Below, one piece after another: positions 25,767 to 34,101 of a stretch of 64,000 nucleotides of DNA. Every line of letters begins with the position of its first letter. The stretch's first letter is position 1. The position numbers and the translations under genes were made by a program. The stretch is taken from assembly GCF_014385095.1 (NCBI RefSeq), contig NZ_JACRTC010000003.1, positions 221,417-285,416 on the forward strand, read 5' to 3'. The notes beneath the pieces are model-generated. The model saw only the letters and a program-made list of their open reading frames with translations, was not told the origin of the DNA and made no database searches. Source of the DNA: Zongyangia hominis. Its GTDB lineage: Bacteria; Bacillota; Clostridia; Oscillospirales; Ruminococcaceae.

Positions 25767-25970
25767 CTAGGGCTTGTCGGTGCGGCCCAGGATGTAATCG
25801 GTGCTGACGCCGTAGTAGTCGGCCAGTTTGATGACGGCCCAGGTGGGAATTTCCCGTTCTCCCTTTTCATAGCGCCGGTACACTTCACGATGACAATGGA
25901 GAATGTCGGCAATCTCCTGTTGGGTCTTGTCGTGATCGACGCGGAGATCCCCTAAACGCTGAAAGTACAT
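25767..25970 (-). CDS. Small XRE-family regulator (tandem copy B)
   Basis: 67 residues consisting of one Cro/CI-type helix-turn-helix: KTQQEIADILHCHREVYRRY, then GEREIPTWAVIKLADYYGV and the usual DYILGRTD end. GGGAGG lies 6 bases before the ATG. It is almost identical to the next gene upstream, from which it is separated by 16 bases. Such single-domain proteins are common DNA-binding regulators in clostridia; the target is unknown. Confidence 0.82.
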   Translation of the reverse strand: MYFQRLGDLRVDHDKTQQEIADILHCHREVYRRYEKGEREIPTWAVIKLADYYGVSTDYILGRTDKP

Positions 25971-26166
25971 AGTATACCTCCCGAAATCAGCGGCAATCTG
26001 GTATATCGGTGCGGCCCAGGATGTAATCGGTGCTGACGCCGTAGTAGTCGGCCAGCTTGATGACGGCCCAGGTGGGAATTTCCCGTTCTCCCTTTTCATA
26101 GCGCCGGTACACTTCACGATGACAATGGAGAATGTCGGCAATCTCCTGTTGGGTCTTGTCGTGATC
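25778..26166. repeat. Recent tandem duplication covering two XRE genes
   Basis: The segments at about 25778-25937 and 26007-26166 are nearly identical over some 160 bases with an offset of 229. The extremes of the two genes differ, so the duplication covers mainly the helix-turn-helix. Confidence 0.85.
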
Positions 26167-26199
26167 ATTGCGCAAATCTTCTAAACGCTGAAAAAACAT
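25987..26199 (-). CDS. Small XRE-family regulator (tandem copy A)
   Basis: 70 residues, one helix-turn-helix domain identical to copy B through the central part; the N terminus reads MFFQRLEDLRND instead of MYFQRLGDLRVD and the C terminus ends DIPDCR. The ribosome site is GGGGTGATG-like, weaker than in copy B. The minus-strand upstream region has an A+T-rich promoter zone around 26240. The frame continues upstream without a ribosome site, so the short start is used. Confidence 0.82.
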   Translation of the reverse strand: MFFQRLEDLRNDHDKTQQEIADILHCHREVYRRYEKGEREIPTWAVIKLADYYGVSTDYILGRTDIPDCR

Positions 26200-26573
26200 A
26201 ACATCACCCCTCTTGCTCATGCTACTATTTTGTGGCATTGTGAGAATAATATGATACCAAAAGTTATCTTTTGGTGGTGATGAGACGAAAAGAGAGACGC
26301 AGCTTTCGCAGGAAATCCATGTGCTTCGCATACAGGCGGGCCTATTGGCGGCGCATGGCGGGCCACGGGACAAAGGGTGGCCTCTAGGAGAGGCTTGTCC
26401 GCATCGAAAGCTATTTGAGCCGTATGGAAAGGCTTTTAAAAGAAGATTAATTTATTTGCGCTCGTCCACATATATATCAAGAGGGGCGGAGCGCGCAGCG
26501 CGGATGCCCTGCGCATTGGCTATTATAGCGAAGCTATAATAGAACAACATGGATGAGATGCAGGTGATCGAGT
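26200..26573. other. Intergenic region between the XRE genes and the M23 gene
   Basis: Holds the XRE promoter zone and a perfect 10-base inverted repeat CTATTATAGC-GAA-GCTATAATAG (26520-26542) next to a GCGCGGATGCCCTGCGC segment that faintly resembles the hairpin-repeat core at 20.5 kb. No gene seen. Confidence 0.5.
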
Positions 26574-27665
26574 TTGAAAAAATGGGTGGAAATGGGGCTG
26601 ACCCTTTCGGCGGCCGCCTTGGTGATCGTCTCCTTCCTGACGCTGGACGCGAAGCTCACCCCCGAGCTGCTCCCCCAGGCGCAGCCGGTGGAGAAGGGCG
26701 GCTATATCAAATGGGCGGAGTTCGACGTGCCGGACTCCGCCATGAAAAAGGCCATGAAGCTGGACATCGAAAGCTGTGAGGAGCCGCTGCACCTGGACTG
26801 GCTGGAAATGCTCGGCTATCTGGGGGCCAAGTACGGCGGGGAGTGGAAGCGCTACAAGGCCAAGGACATGGACGCGCTGGTACAGCGGCTGCGGGGCGGG
26901 GAATCCATGTCGGCCCTCACCGCCGACATGAAGTACTATGATTATTACCATGAGGTCTACCAGACGGTATTGGGTGAATTTGTGGGATATTACGACATGG
27001 AGCGGGAAAGCGACGTGCTGCCCGGGGAAACTTTTGTGGAGACCCAGTACGGGCTCAAGGTCTTTTCCCCCATCGCGTCGGGCTACTCTTACAGCCACTA
27101 CGACGACTTCGGCACCTCCCGATCCTACGGCTACTCCCGGCCCCATCTGGGCAACGACTTGGTGGGTTCCATCGGCACCCCCATCGTGGCGGTGGAGGGG
27201 GGCACCATCGAACACATGGGCTGGAATCAATACGGGGGCTGGCGCATCGGCATCCTCAGCTTTGACAAGAAGCGGTACTACTATTACGCTCATCTGCGCC
27301 AAAAGCACCCCTACCACCTGGGGTTGGAGGAGGGGATGGCCGTCAATGCCGGGGACGTCATCGGCTACCTGGGGATGACGGGCTACTCCACCAAGGAGGG
27401 GGCCAACAATATGACGGTTCCCCATCTACACCTGGGGATGCAGCTGATCTTCGACGACTCCCAGATTGAGGGCAATGGGGAAATCTGGATTGACATGTAC
27501 GACATCGTCAGCTTCCTCTCCCAGAAGAAGTCCAAAACGGTCAAGGACGAGGCCACCAAAGACTATAACCGGATCTACCAAATCTACGACCCGGATTATC
27601 AGGACTATATCACCGCCGAAGAGGGCGGCGCCTCCCCGCCGGGGGAAAGCGAAGCGCACTCGTAA
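26574..27665 (+). CDS. M23-family peptidase (LytM-like), membrane-anchored
   Basis: 363 residues. One N-terminal hydrophobic segment (about residues 8-24) acts as an uncleaved anchor or signal. The C-terminal half is an M23 fold: HLGNDLVG supplies the first His and the Asp zinc ligands, and VPHLHLGMQ supplies the HxH pair. This should be an active peptidoglycan endopeptidase. It starts with TTG, with AGGTGATC four bases upstream. The C-terminal 60 residues beyond the catalytic domain are charged and of unknown role. It converges with a polysaccharide deacetylase, also a cell-wall enzyme. Confidence 0.88.
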   Translation: MKKWVEMGLTLSAAALVIVSFLTLDAKLTPELLPQAQPVEKGGYIKWAEFDVPDSAMKKAMKLDIESCEEPLHLDWLEMLGYLGAKYGGEWKRYKAKDMDALVQRLRGGESMSALTADMKYYDYYHEVYQTVLGEFVGYYDMERESDVLPGETFVETQYGLKVFSPIASGYSYSHYDDFGTSRSYGYSRPHLGNDLVGSIGTPIVAVEGGTIEHMGWNQYGGWRIGILSFDKKRYYYYAHLRQKHPYHLGLEEGMAVNAGDVIGYLGMTGYSTKEGANNMTVPHLHLGMQLIFDDSQIEGNGEIWIDMYDIVSFLSQKKSKTVKDEATKDYNRIYQIYDPDYQDYITAEEGGASPPGESEAHS

Positions 27666-27666
27666 A

Positions 27667-27698
27667 ACAAGAGCCGCCGGACAGCGCTGTCCGGCGGC
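27667..27698. terminator. Bidirectional terminator
   Basis: ACAAGAGCCGCCGGACAG / CTGTCCGGCGGCTCTTGT with a two-base loop, between converging cell-wall genes. Confidence 0.88.
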
Positions 27699-27703
27699 TC
27701 TTG

Positions 27704-28657
27704 TTATTTTCCCGCGTCCTTTTTGCGGTACTTCATGATTTTTTCAAAGAAGTCCTTGGTGTTCAGATTGTGGACGCGGTTATTTCGTTTGAGATGGAAT
27801 AGGCACTGAGGGTCCTGGGTGATATAGTTGAGCCCCGATTCGGAGGAAAAGGTGCCGAGAAAGCCCATATCCTTGAGCACCTCTTCGGCCTCCTTGCAGT
27901 AGTAGCCGAAGGGGTAGGCGAAGAAGGTGTCGTCCTTGTTCATCTCCTTCATCATCTGGTCGGATAGCTTCTGCACATCCTCCCGGAACATCTTTTTGTA
28001 TTCCTCTGCGTTTTCTCCCCAGTTTTTCTTGCACCCCTTGCGCCCCTTGTCGGTGGTGTGCAGGTTGTAGGTGTGGTTTTGAATGTCGATGGTGCCCATA
28101 TGTTCCATGGAGCTCAGCTGATCCCAGTTGAGGTGGGAATAGTTGATGTGTAGATCCCCCCGCTCGCTGTAAAGGTCGGTGTATTTGCCGATGATGGAGA
28201 TCACCGCCTTCATCCCGTACTTTTGGAGCAAGGGATAGGCGTAGACGTAATTGGAGTAATACCCGTCGTCAAAGGTGATCATGATGGGCTTTTCCGGCAG
28301 GGGGACGCCGTGATAGACATAATTGACCAGGTCGTCGGTCTTGATGGTGGTGTAGCCATTTTCCCGGATATACTGCAAATCCTTTTCAAATTCGTCGGGG
28401 GTGATGGTGTAAGCGCCCAGCTGTTTGCCATGCTTGAGGATGTGGTGGTACATGAGGATGGGCACTTCCACGGCCTGCTCTGACTTTTCCTCCGTTTTTT
28501 CTCCCAGCGCCGTTTCCGGCTGGGACGGCTCCGCCGCACTGACGGCGGGGCCAGACCGGTTGGCGGCCAGGACGCCTAAGGAGGACAGGGCAAGAACGCT
28601 AATCAGAGCGGCGGCGAGAACCCGCCGGTTTAATTTGAATACCTTCGGAAAGATCAT
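27704..28657 (-). CDS. Polysaccharide deacetylase (NodB domain), secreted or anchored
   Basis: 317 residues. An N-terminal signal/anchor (VLAAALISVLALSSLGVLAA) and a linker precede a carbohydrate esterase 4 domain. Motif 1 MITFDDGYYSN has the catalytic Asp and the metal Asp; motif 2 NHTYNLH gives the metal histidines; FFAYPFG follows. It would remove N-acetyl groups from peptidoglycan or another surface glycan. The chosen ATG has GGAGG 10 bases upstream; a longer frame to 28741 lacks one. Confidence 0.88.
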   Translation of the reverse strand: MIFPKVFKLNRRVLAAALISVLALSSLGVLAANRSGPAVSAAEPSQPETALGEKTEEKSEQAVEVPILMYHHILKHGKQLGAYTITPDEFEKDLQYIRENGYTTIKTDDLVNYVYHGVPLPEKPIMITFDDGYYSNYVYAYPLLQKYGMKAVISIIGKYTDLYSERGDLHINYSHLNWDQLSSMEHMGTIDIQNHTYNLHTTDKGRKGCKKNWGENAEEYKKMFREDVQKLSDQMMKEMNKDDTFFAYPFGYYCKEAEEVLKDMGFLGTFSSESGLNYITQDPQCLFHLKRNNRVHNLNTKDFFEKIMKYRKKDAGK

Positions 28658-28774
28658 AGAAACACAGCCTCCGATTTCATAAGACCGCGCTCCATCGGGA
28701 GATAAGCGGTTTACTATCAATATATTGCCGGAGGATGACAATCAGTACACGGGACAAGGAGGGACGGGGAGGAA

Positions 28775-28808
28775 AAGAAAAGCGCCCGGTTTTCCGGGCG
28801 CTTTTTTG
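28775..28808. terminator. Terminator after the DMT transporter gene
   Basis: AAAAGCGCCCGG / CCGGGCGCTTTT with loop TTTT; T runs on both strands. Confidence 0.88.
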
Positions 28809-28886
28809 TGGGCTCTATGTCTTTCCAGCGTCTTTCCAGCGGCCGCAGCGCCTCCATCTGCTTGTCTCACGGACTGGCGTGGCGAA

Positions 28887-29798
28887 TTATTCGGCCCCTT
28901 TGTCGTCGGAGGCGGTGAGGGCCTCCACGTCGGCGGGGGTGAGATTGACCAGTACCGCCGCGCCAAGGAGAAGCAGTCCTCCGATGAGGATATGGACGCT
29001 CAGGGCGTCGTAGCCGAAGAGCAGGGAAAAGATGGTGCAAAAGAGGGACTCCATGGAGAGGATGATGGCGGTGTGGGAGGGGGTGAGGTGGACTTGCGCC
29101 TGACACTGGACGTAATAGGCGAAGGCGGTATTGACAAGCCCCATGACGATGACGGGCCAGAGTCCGGCCCCGTAGTCGACGCCGGGCAAGGTGTCCCAGT
29201 CAAACAGGAGGAAATAGATCCCGGAAAGGACCGCCGCCGTGGCGATCTGCAAGAAGGCCACCTTGATGTGGTCCATCTGCTGGGCCGCCCAGCCCAGGGT
29301 CATGGTGTGAAAGGCAAAGACTACGGCGCAGATGAGGATGAGCAGGCTGCCGGTGTTCATAGAAAACTGGAAGCTGGGGGTGACGCTCAAGAAAAAGACG
29401 CCGCCCAGGCAGAGCAGGGCGCTTAAAAAGACCTTCATGGGCGGGCGGAAGTGGTAGAAGGCCCAGGTGAGGAAGGGGACAATGACCACCCAGACGGAGG
29501 TGAGAAAGGCGGTGGTGGAGGGGGTGACGTAGAGCAGTCCCGTAGTCTGCAGGAGAAAGCCCGCGAAGAGGAGGACGCCGCATCCACAGCCGATGAGGAG
29601 CTCCCGCCGGGTGAAGCCGCGCAGCCGCCGGAAAAAGAGCAGGGCGAGAGCGCCGGCGCCGATGAGAAAGCGTAAAAACAAAATCATGCTGGGGGACATG
29701 CCGGCATCAATGGAAAATTGGTTGAGGATAAAGCCGAAGCCCCAGATCACGGCGACGCCGAAGAGGAAGAGCTTACTGCTGCGGACATTGTTGATCAT
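28887..29798 (-). CDS. EamA/DMT-superfamily transporter
   Basis: 303 residues with ten hydrophobic segments in two five-segment halves, each an EamA repeat (first half starts LFLFGVAVIWGFGFILNQ). These carriers export amino acids, metabolites or drugs. A short charged cytoplasmic tail (DVEALTASDDKG) ends it. The ATG at 29798 follows GGGAGGGG; 24 more codons are open upstream without a site. The substrate is unknown. Confidence 0.85.
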   Translation of the reverse strand: MINNVRSSKLFLFGVAVIWGFGFILNQFSIDAGMSPSMILFLRFLIGAGALALLFFRRLRGFTRRELLIGCGCGVLLFAGFLLQTTGLLYVTPSTTAFLTSVWVVIVPFLTWAFYHFRPPMKVFLSALLCLGGVFFLSVTPSFQFSMNTGSLLILICAVVFAFHTMTLGWAAQQMDHIKVAFLQIATAAVLSGIYFLLFDWDTLPGVDYGAGLWPVIVMGLVNTAFAYYVQCQAQVHLTPSHTAIILSMESLFCTIFSLLFGYDALSVHILIGGLLLLGAAVLVNLTPADVEALTASDDKGAE

Positions 29799-29943
29799 GA
29801 TGGTGGACCCCTCCCAAAATCTGCGAAAAAGAATCCGCCTCCACAGCGGGAAGCGGATATGGATACCCATTTATTATAGCGAAACCGGTCCTTTTTTGCA
29901 AGACGAAGCCGCATCAAGGCGCCGGTGACGCCTAACTCCCGTC

Positions 29944-30312
29944 TTAGGGCTGGGGCACTTTGTCCTCCTCTGGAGGCGCCTCGTTACTGCCGCGAGGTGT
30001 TTTGCCCCCGTCCGGGGACGCCCTGTCTTCGTCTGGGGACGCCTTACCCCTGTTCTGGGGCGTCTTGCTATCTTTTGGAGACGTCTTGTCCCCGTCCGGA
30101 GGTGAAACTTCCTCGTCGGGGAGGTAGAGCAGGATGTCCTCCACCCGGCACTCGAGCAAACGGCACAGGTCATTGATGAGCTGGGTGGAAATGCCCATAT
30201 TGTGCCTGAGACGGTGGACGGTGTGGCTGCTCATGCCGCACTTATTGATCAGGGTGTAGGTCGTCACATTTTTTCTCTTCATCGTTTCCCACAGAGGGGT
30301 GTATACAATCAT
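29944..30312 (-). CDS. XRE-type regulator with charged proline-rich repeat tail
   Basis: 122 residues. Residues 1-64 form a Cro/CI-type helix-turn-helix (TYTLINKCGMSSHTVHRLRH) ending CRVEDILLYLPDE. The remaining 55 residues are low complexity: imperfect repeats of about 9-11 residues such as PPDGDKTSPKD and ASPDGGKTPRG. The repeats exist at DNA level too, so the tail probably expanded by slippage. The ribosome site is weak. It diverges from the sigma factor gene, so control of that gene is possible. Confidence 0.7.
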   Translation of the reverse strand: MIVYTPLWETMKRKNVTTYTLINKCGMSSHTVHRLRHNMGISTQLINDLCRLLECRVEDILLYLPDEEVSPPDGDKTSPKDSKTPQNRGKASPDEDRASPDGGKTPRGSNEAPPEEDKVPQP

Positions 30313-30439
30313 CGTTCTGCCAGCCTTTGACTTAGATTCGCCATACTTCTATCATCAGTATAAAATATGCTCCATCTATTGAATATTATCCAAATATGGA
30401 CTATAATGACGATAATCCTTCGCTTTTTGAAGAAAAGGA

Positions 30440-30468
30440 TTGACATTGGAAGACGACGAGTGTAGACT
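30440..30468 (+). promoter_or_regulatory. Promoter of the sigma-factor operon
   Basis: Perfect TTGACA, 17 bases, TAGACT. The start of transcription is near 30475. Confidence 0.75.
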
Positions 30469-30593
30469 GGAGTTAGACTACGAATGTAGGCTTGGAGATT
30501 ATGAAAAAGTTTGCAAGAAAACTGCTGCAAAACGCCTTATTATTAGTGAATAGCTATTCAGAGCGAAATACAAGGGGAGAGGAGGGGGATTTT

Positions 30594-31124
30594 TTGGCGC
30601 AGATGATGCAACAGGAGTTTGAGAAGATCTATCGGGAGACCTATCGGGACATTTTTGCCTACACGGTGGCTTGTATCCGGGATGTGGGCAACACCGACGA
30701 CCTTTTGCAGACGGTGTACACCTCCTTTTTTCGCAGGATGCTCCGCAAGGGGACCATGGATGTGGAGTCGGCGCGCAAGTATCTGATAAAATCGGTCAAG
30801 CACGAGCTGACCCGGTATTACGGACATCTGAAGCGCCAGAAGGAAATCCGCTCCCTCTCCGACGAGGACGCGGTGGACGGGCTGGAATACGAGTTTGCCC
30901 AGGAGGAATATCCCGATCTCTCCCAGGGCGCGCTGATGCAGGAGATTTGGCAGATGATCGAGGAGCGGGGGGAAGTGACCAAACGCCTGTTCATCCTTCA
31001 TTTCCGGCTGGGGCTGACCATCCGGGAGTCGGCTGAGTATCTGCAAATTTCCGAATCCAACGCCACCAGCCGCATCTATCGAACCCTCAATGAATTAAAA
31101 AACACGTATAGGGAGGTGCCATAA
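30594..31124 (+). CDS. ECF-like RNA polymerase sigma factor
   Basis: 176 residues from TTG 30594, preceded by GGAGGGGG at 5 bases. Region 2 runs from EFEKIYRETYRDIFAYTV to TDDLLQTVYTSFFRRM; region 4 ends the protein with LTIRESAEYLQISESNATSR. The frame is also open back to ATG 30501, which would add about 30 residues, but the GGAG there is too close. The next gene starts immediately after the stop (TAA-GTG) and encodes a membrane-spanning protein, the usual sigma/anti-sigma arrangement. It may control envelope functions such as the FemAB-like gene downstream. Confidence 0.82.
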   Translation: MAQMMQQEFEKIYRETYRDIFAYTVACIRDVGNTDDLLQTVYTSFFRRMLRKGTMDVESARKYLIKSVKHELTRYYGHLKRQKEIRSLSDEDAVDGLEYEFAQEEYPDLSQGALMQEIWQMIEERGEVTKRLFILHFRLGLTIRESAEYLQISESNATSRIYRTLNELKNTYREVP

Positions 31125-32492
31125 GTGACCTCACAGGAGTTTTATGAAAAGTTAGTAACACAACAGACCCAAGATCTCTTTTTGGATGAGGAACATCTAT
31201 TGCAGCGCGTCACCGTGGCCGCCCAGTCCCAGGCGAAAGTGTACAGGAAGATGCCGCTGAGAAAGACGTTTGTTCTGGCGGTGGCTCTCGCAGTGCTGAT
31301 CTCTCTGGGATGCATTACCGCCGTGGCGGTTACGGTGCTCAACCTGCCGGGCCTGGCGGCCCAGATGGGGATGAACCCCGACGATTTAAATCCGTCTAGC
31401 GCTTCCTACGGCATTTTTGACCGGTATTTTACCCTCCGCCTTGAGAACTGGAACGAGGAGCGGAAGGCTGCCGGGCTGGAACCGATGAACGCGGGCCTCA
31501 TCGTCCAGATGGTCTCCGCAGGGGACATGACGGTGGAGGAGGTCTACAAACTCTATGGCCGGGTACCCCTGCCCGAGGAGGAGTATCAGAAAGTCAAGGA
31601 GAAGTATGGCGAGCTCGATCAATTGGAGGCATCCCTTTCTGTTGAGCAGGAGATGATGGACCGCCTTTTCTGGGCACAGAAAAACGGAGAGCGGGCCCTC
31701 ACCGATGAGGAGCTAGAACAGATCGAGGCCTATCAGGCAAAGCGGGACCGGATAAGCGCCCTGCGCCAGCAGATGAGCCGAGAGCTGCAAGCCTTGGAGA
31801 GCGGCTACAATTCCCCCGATCAGTGGCCTAAAGAGGTGCCGGCGCAGTGGAAAATCCCCGACGCCCTGGAAGGGGAAGTTGTCATCCGGGAAAATCTCGC
31901 CCTCATCGGCGGCCAGCTCGACGGCTTCGGCAAGGATTTTTCCACCGTCCAGCCCACCTATGACCTGGTCGCCGACGCGGCACGGCTGGAAGGGCTTTCG
32001 ATGGATGACAGTACCTTTACCATACCGGCGGACATCGTGGAAAAAAGGGTGCGGGAATTTTTCGGTCCCGACGTGAAGGTAGTCCACGGCAGCAGTGGGG
32101 AAGGCACGGATTTGGCGCTCAGCTACGACCCGGAGGCCGGGACCTACACCGGGCGCTGGGGCGGGCGCAGCGAAGGCCGGTTCCCCTGTCTTTTGAGCTG
32201 GGAGCGCCAGGGGAGCGAGATTGTTCTCCGGGTGGTCTTTGTCTATATCACCGAGCAGCCCCAGGAGGGGGACATCTACTATTATCTGGACGAGGACCGG
32301 GGCATCTTGGCCAGCTTCTCCAGCAGCTTTGATGGACTTAGCGAATATCAGGTGCAGCAGATGGCGGACACCCTGCCCCAATGGGAGTACCGCTTACAGG
32401 TAATGAAAGTGCCCTGCCTCGACGAACAGGGCAGAGACACCGGCGACACCCAAGAACAGGTGATCATCCACTCCATTAAAAAGATCAGGTAA
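31125..32492 (+). CDS. Membrane protein, probable anti-sigma partner
   Basis: 455 residues. A cytoplasmic N terminus of about 45 residues is followed by one membrane segment (TFVLAVALAVLISLGC) and an extracytoplasmic domain of nearly 390 residues with a Glu/Gln-rich coiled-coil-like stretch (about residues 150-225). I do not recognise the outer domain. Position and topology (short inside part, one helix, large outer sensor) suit an anti-sigma factor. GTG start; GGGAGGTG lies 7 bases upstream inside the sigma gene, so the two are translationally coupled. Confidence 0.6.
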   Translation: MTSQEFYEKLVTQQTQDLFLDEEHLLQRVTVAAQSQAKVYRKMPLRKTFVLAVALAVLISLGCITAVAVTVLNLPGLAAQMGMNPDDLNPSSASYGIFDRYFTLRLENWNEERKAAGLEPMNAGLIVQMVSAGDMTVEEVYKLYGRVPLPEEEYQKVKEKYGELDQLEASLSVEQEMMDRLFWAQKNGERALTDEELEQIEAYQAKRDRISALRQQMSRELQALESGYNSPDQWPKEVPAQWKIPDALEGEVVIRENLALIGGQLDGFGKDFSTVQPTYDLVADAARLEGLSMDDSTFTIPADIVEKRVREFFGPDVKVVHGSSGEGTDLALSYDPEAGTYTGRWGGRSEGRFPCLLSWERQGSEIVLRVVFVYITEQPQEGDIYYYLDEDRGILASFSSSFDGLSEYQVQQMADTLPQWEYRLQVMKVPCLDEQGRDTGDTQEQVIIHSIKKIR

Positions 32493-32522
32493 ACAGATCG
32501 CGTACAATTCACACGAAATGAG

Positions 32523-33593
32523 ATGAGTGCTTTGGAATTTCTTTCCCCTCAAAACTTAATGGAATATGAGGACTTTGTCACCCACCATCCCCAGGGGACG
32601 TTTATGCAGTCCTACCGGTGGGCCAAGGTCAAGTCCAATTGGATTTGCTCCATCATCGTCAGCCGGGATAAAGAGGATCAGCGCATTGTGGGATCCATGA
32701 TGGTCCTCGTGAAGAAAGCGCCAGTATTCGGCGCCAGCATCCTCTATGCGCCCAGAGGGCCCCTGTGTCCTCCCGACGCCCCCGAGGTGTTGGAGGACTT
32801 GATGGCGGGCGTGCAGATGGTGGCAAAGAAATATAACGGCTTCCTGCTCAAAATTGACCCCTATGTGGAGGAGACGGACGAGGCGTTTATCTCGCTTTGC
32901 ACAAACCTGGGGTTCCGGTACCAACCGGACCAAAAGGACCTGACCACGGTCCAGACCAGAATCAACTACATGCTGGACATCGCGGGGAAGACGCCCGAAG
33001 AGGTGTTTGCCGGCTTTCACAGCAAGTGCCGTTACAACATCCGGGTGGCCCTGCGCCACGGCGTCCAGTGCCTGGTGCAGGACAAAAGCCACCTACCGGA
33101 GTTTTATAAGCTCTATCAAATCACGGCAGAGCGGGACGGCTTCACCCCCCGGCCTCTTGCCTACTTTGAGAGGCTCCTCAAAAGCATGCAGTCTGCCGCC
33201 CGGCTGTATCTGTGCTACTATGAGGGGGAGCCGGTGTCGGGGGCCATCGCTGTCAACTACGCGGGGAAGACCTGTTATCTTTACGGCGCTTCGGACAACG
33301 ACCACCGCAACGTCATGCCCAACTATCTCATGCAGTGGGAGATGATCCAATGGGCCATAGAAACCGGCTGTCACACCTATGACTTCCAGGGGATTCCCTT
33401 TTACGATGACCCCGAAAGCAGCTATTATGGGATCTACCGGTTTAAGAAGTCCTTTCAGGGCAAGGTCGTTAAGTTGGTCGGGGACTTCGATTTTATCCTG
33501 CGCCCCAACCTCTATCGGGCTTTCACCTTCCTTTCCAGCACCCACCGGAAGATGGCGCAGCGGATGCATACTTCCAAAAGCACGCCGTCTTAG
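32523..33593 (+). CDS. FemAB-like peptidoglycan bridge aminoacyltransferase
   Basis: 356 residues with two GNAT-like halves of the FemX/FemA fold: the N-terminal half includes HPQGTFMQSYRWAKVK, the C-terminal half TPEEVFAGFHSKCRYNIRVA and YDFQGIPFYDD. Fem enzymes add amino acids from aminoacyl-tRNA to lipid II side chains at the inner membrane face. The region between the halves is short, as in FemX-type proteins. It starts 30 bases after the anti-sigma-like gene with a weak ribosome site and is ended by a terminator, so it may belong to the sigma operon. Confidence 0.85.
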   Translation: MSALEFLSPQNLMEYEDFVTHHPQGTFMQSYRWAKVKSNWICSIIVSRDKEDQRIVGSMMVLVKKAPVFGASILYAPRGPLCPPDAPEVLEDLMAGVQMVAKKYNGFLLKIDPYVEETDEAFISLCTNLGFRYQPDQKDLTTVQTRINYMLDIAGKTPEEVFAGFHSKCRYNIRVALRHGVQCLVQDKSHLPEFYKLYQITAERDGFTPRPLAYFERLLKSMQSAARLYLCYYEGEPVSGAIAVNYAGKTCYLYGASDNDHRNVMPNYLMQWEMIQWAIETGCHTYDFQGIPFYDDPESSYYGIYRFKKSFQGKVVKLVGDFDFILRPNLYRAFTFLSSTHRKMAQRMHTSKSTPS

Positions 33594-33599
33594 AAATGC

Positions 33600-33643
33600 A
33601 AAATGAGCGGTGCCGCCAGAGTCCGGCGGTACCGCTCATTTTA
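33600..33643 (+). terminator. Terminator after the FemAB-like gene
   Basis: AAAATGAGCGGT-GCCGCC pairs with GGCGGT-ACCGCTCATTTT; A/T flanks on both sides. Confidence 0.85.
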
Positions 33644-33735
33644 GCATTGAATTTTAGAGGAAAGTTTGCTATAATATTTTTTATCTGAGGGATCGGGACC
33701 CTTCAGTGCTTTCCGCTGGAAAGAAAAAGAAATAG

Positions 33736-33826
33736 GGAGACGTATCGAAGTGGTCATAACGAGAACGACTCGAAATCGTTTGACGGGTGAAACCGTCCGT
33801 GGGTTCGAATCCCACCGTCTCCGCCA
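33736..33826 (+). tRNA. tRNA-Ser (anticodon CGA)
   Basis: Acceptor stem GGAGACG / CGTCTCC, discriminator G and encoded CCA (33824-33826). The anticodon stem AACGA/TCGTT holds loop CTCGAAA with anticodon CGA at 33771-33773, reading UCG. A long variable arm (GACGGGTGAAACCGTC) and T-arm GTGGG-TTCGAAT-CCCAC confirm a class II serine tRNA. Confidence 0.97.
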
Positions 33827-33836
33827 CCAGGCAGGG

Positions 33837-33870
33837 CCTGGAGCCAATACGCGCTCCAGGTTCTTTCTTT
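33837..33870 (+). terminator. Terminator 1 after tRNA-Ser
   Basis: CCTGGAGC / GCTCCAGG with loop CAATACGC, then TTCTTTCTTT. Confidence 0.85.
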
Positions 33871-33929
33871 GTCCGGGCAACCTACCCGCGCCGGGGCAGC
33901 GATTGAACCTGCAATGCCACCAGGTAGGG

Positions 33930-33962
33930 CCTGGAGCCAATACGCGCTCCAGGCTTTTTTCA
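33930..33962 (+). terminator. Terminator 2 after tRNA-Ser (duplicate)
   Basis: Same stem and loop as terminator 1, followed by CTTTTTTC; backup terminator produced by the duplication. Confidence 0.85.
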
Positions 33963-34026
33963 TTGTCCAGACAATCCACCCGCGCCGGGGCAGCGAATCC
34001 TTCCTTAACACATACGAGCCTTATAT

Positions 34027-34069
34027 ACAAAGCAGGGGCGAGCAAATGGCTCACCCCTGCTTTGTATTT
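34027..34069. terminator. Terminator-like hairpin at the 3' end of the ABC-exporter operon
   Basis: ACAAAGCAGGGG-CGAG with CTC-ACCCCTGCTTTGT; the 3' ends are only mildly T-rich. It lies just past the permease stop on the minus strand. Confidence 0.6.
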
Positions 34070-34101
34070 AGAAGGAGGTTCGGCATGGAGCGGTACTTGT
34101 T

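Larger units (their letters stand above)
33823..34000 (+). repeat. Direct repeat of the tRNA-Ser 3' flank
   Basis: Two copies with an offset of 93: GCCACCAGG at 33823 and 33916, both followed by the same terminator stem and by ACCCGCGCCGGGGCAGCGA. The first copy includes the tRNA 3' CCA. Confidence 0.8.

Noticed and set aside
33900..33926. Second tRNA remnant in the repeat after tRNA-Ser
   Set aside because: Only a GCAG/CTGC stem and GCCACCA are present; no acceptor or anticodon arms can be drawn.
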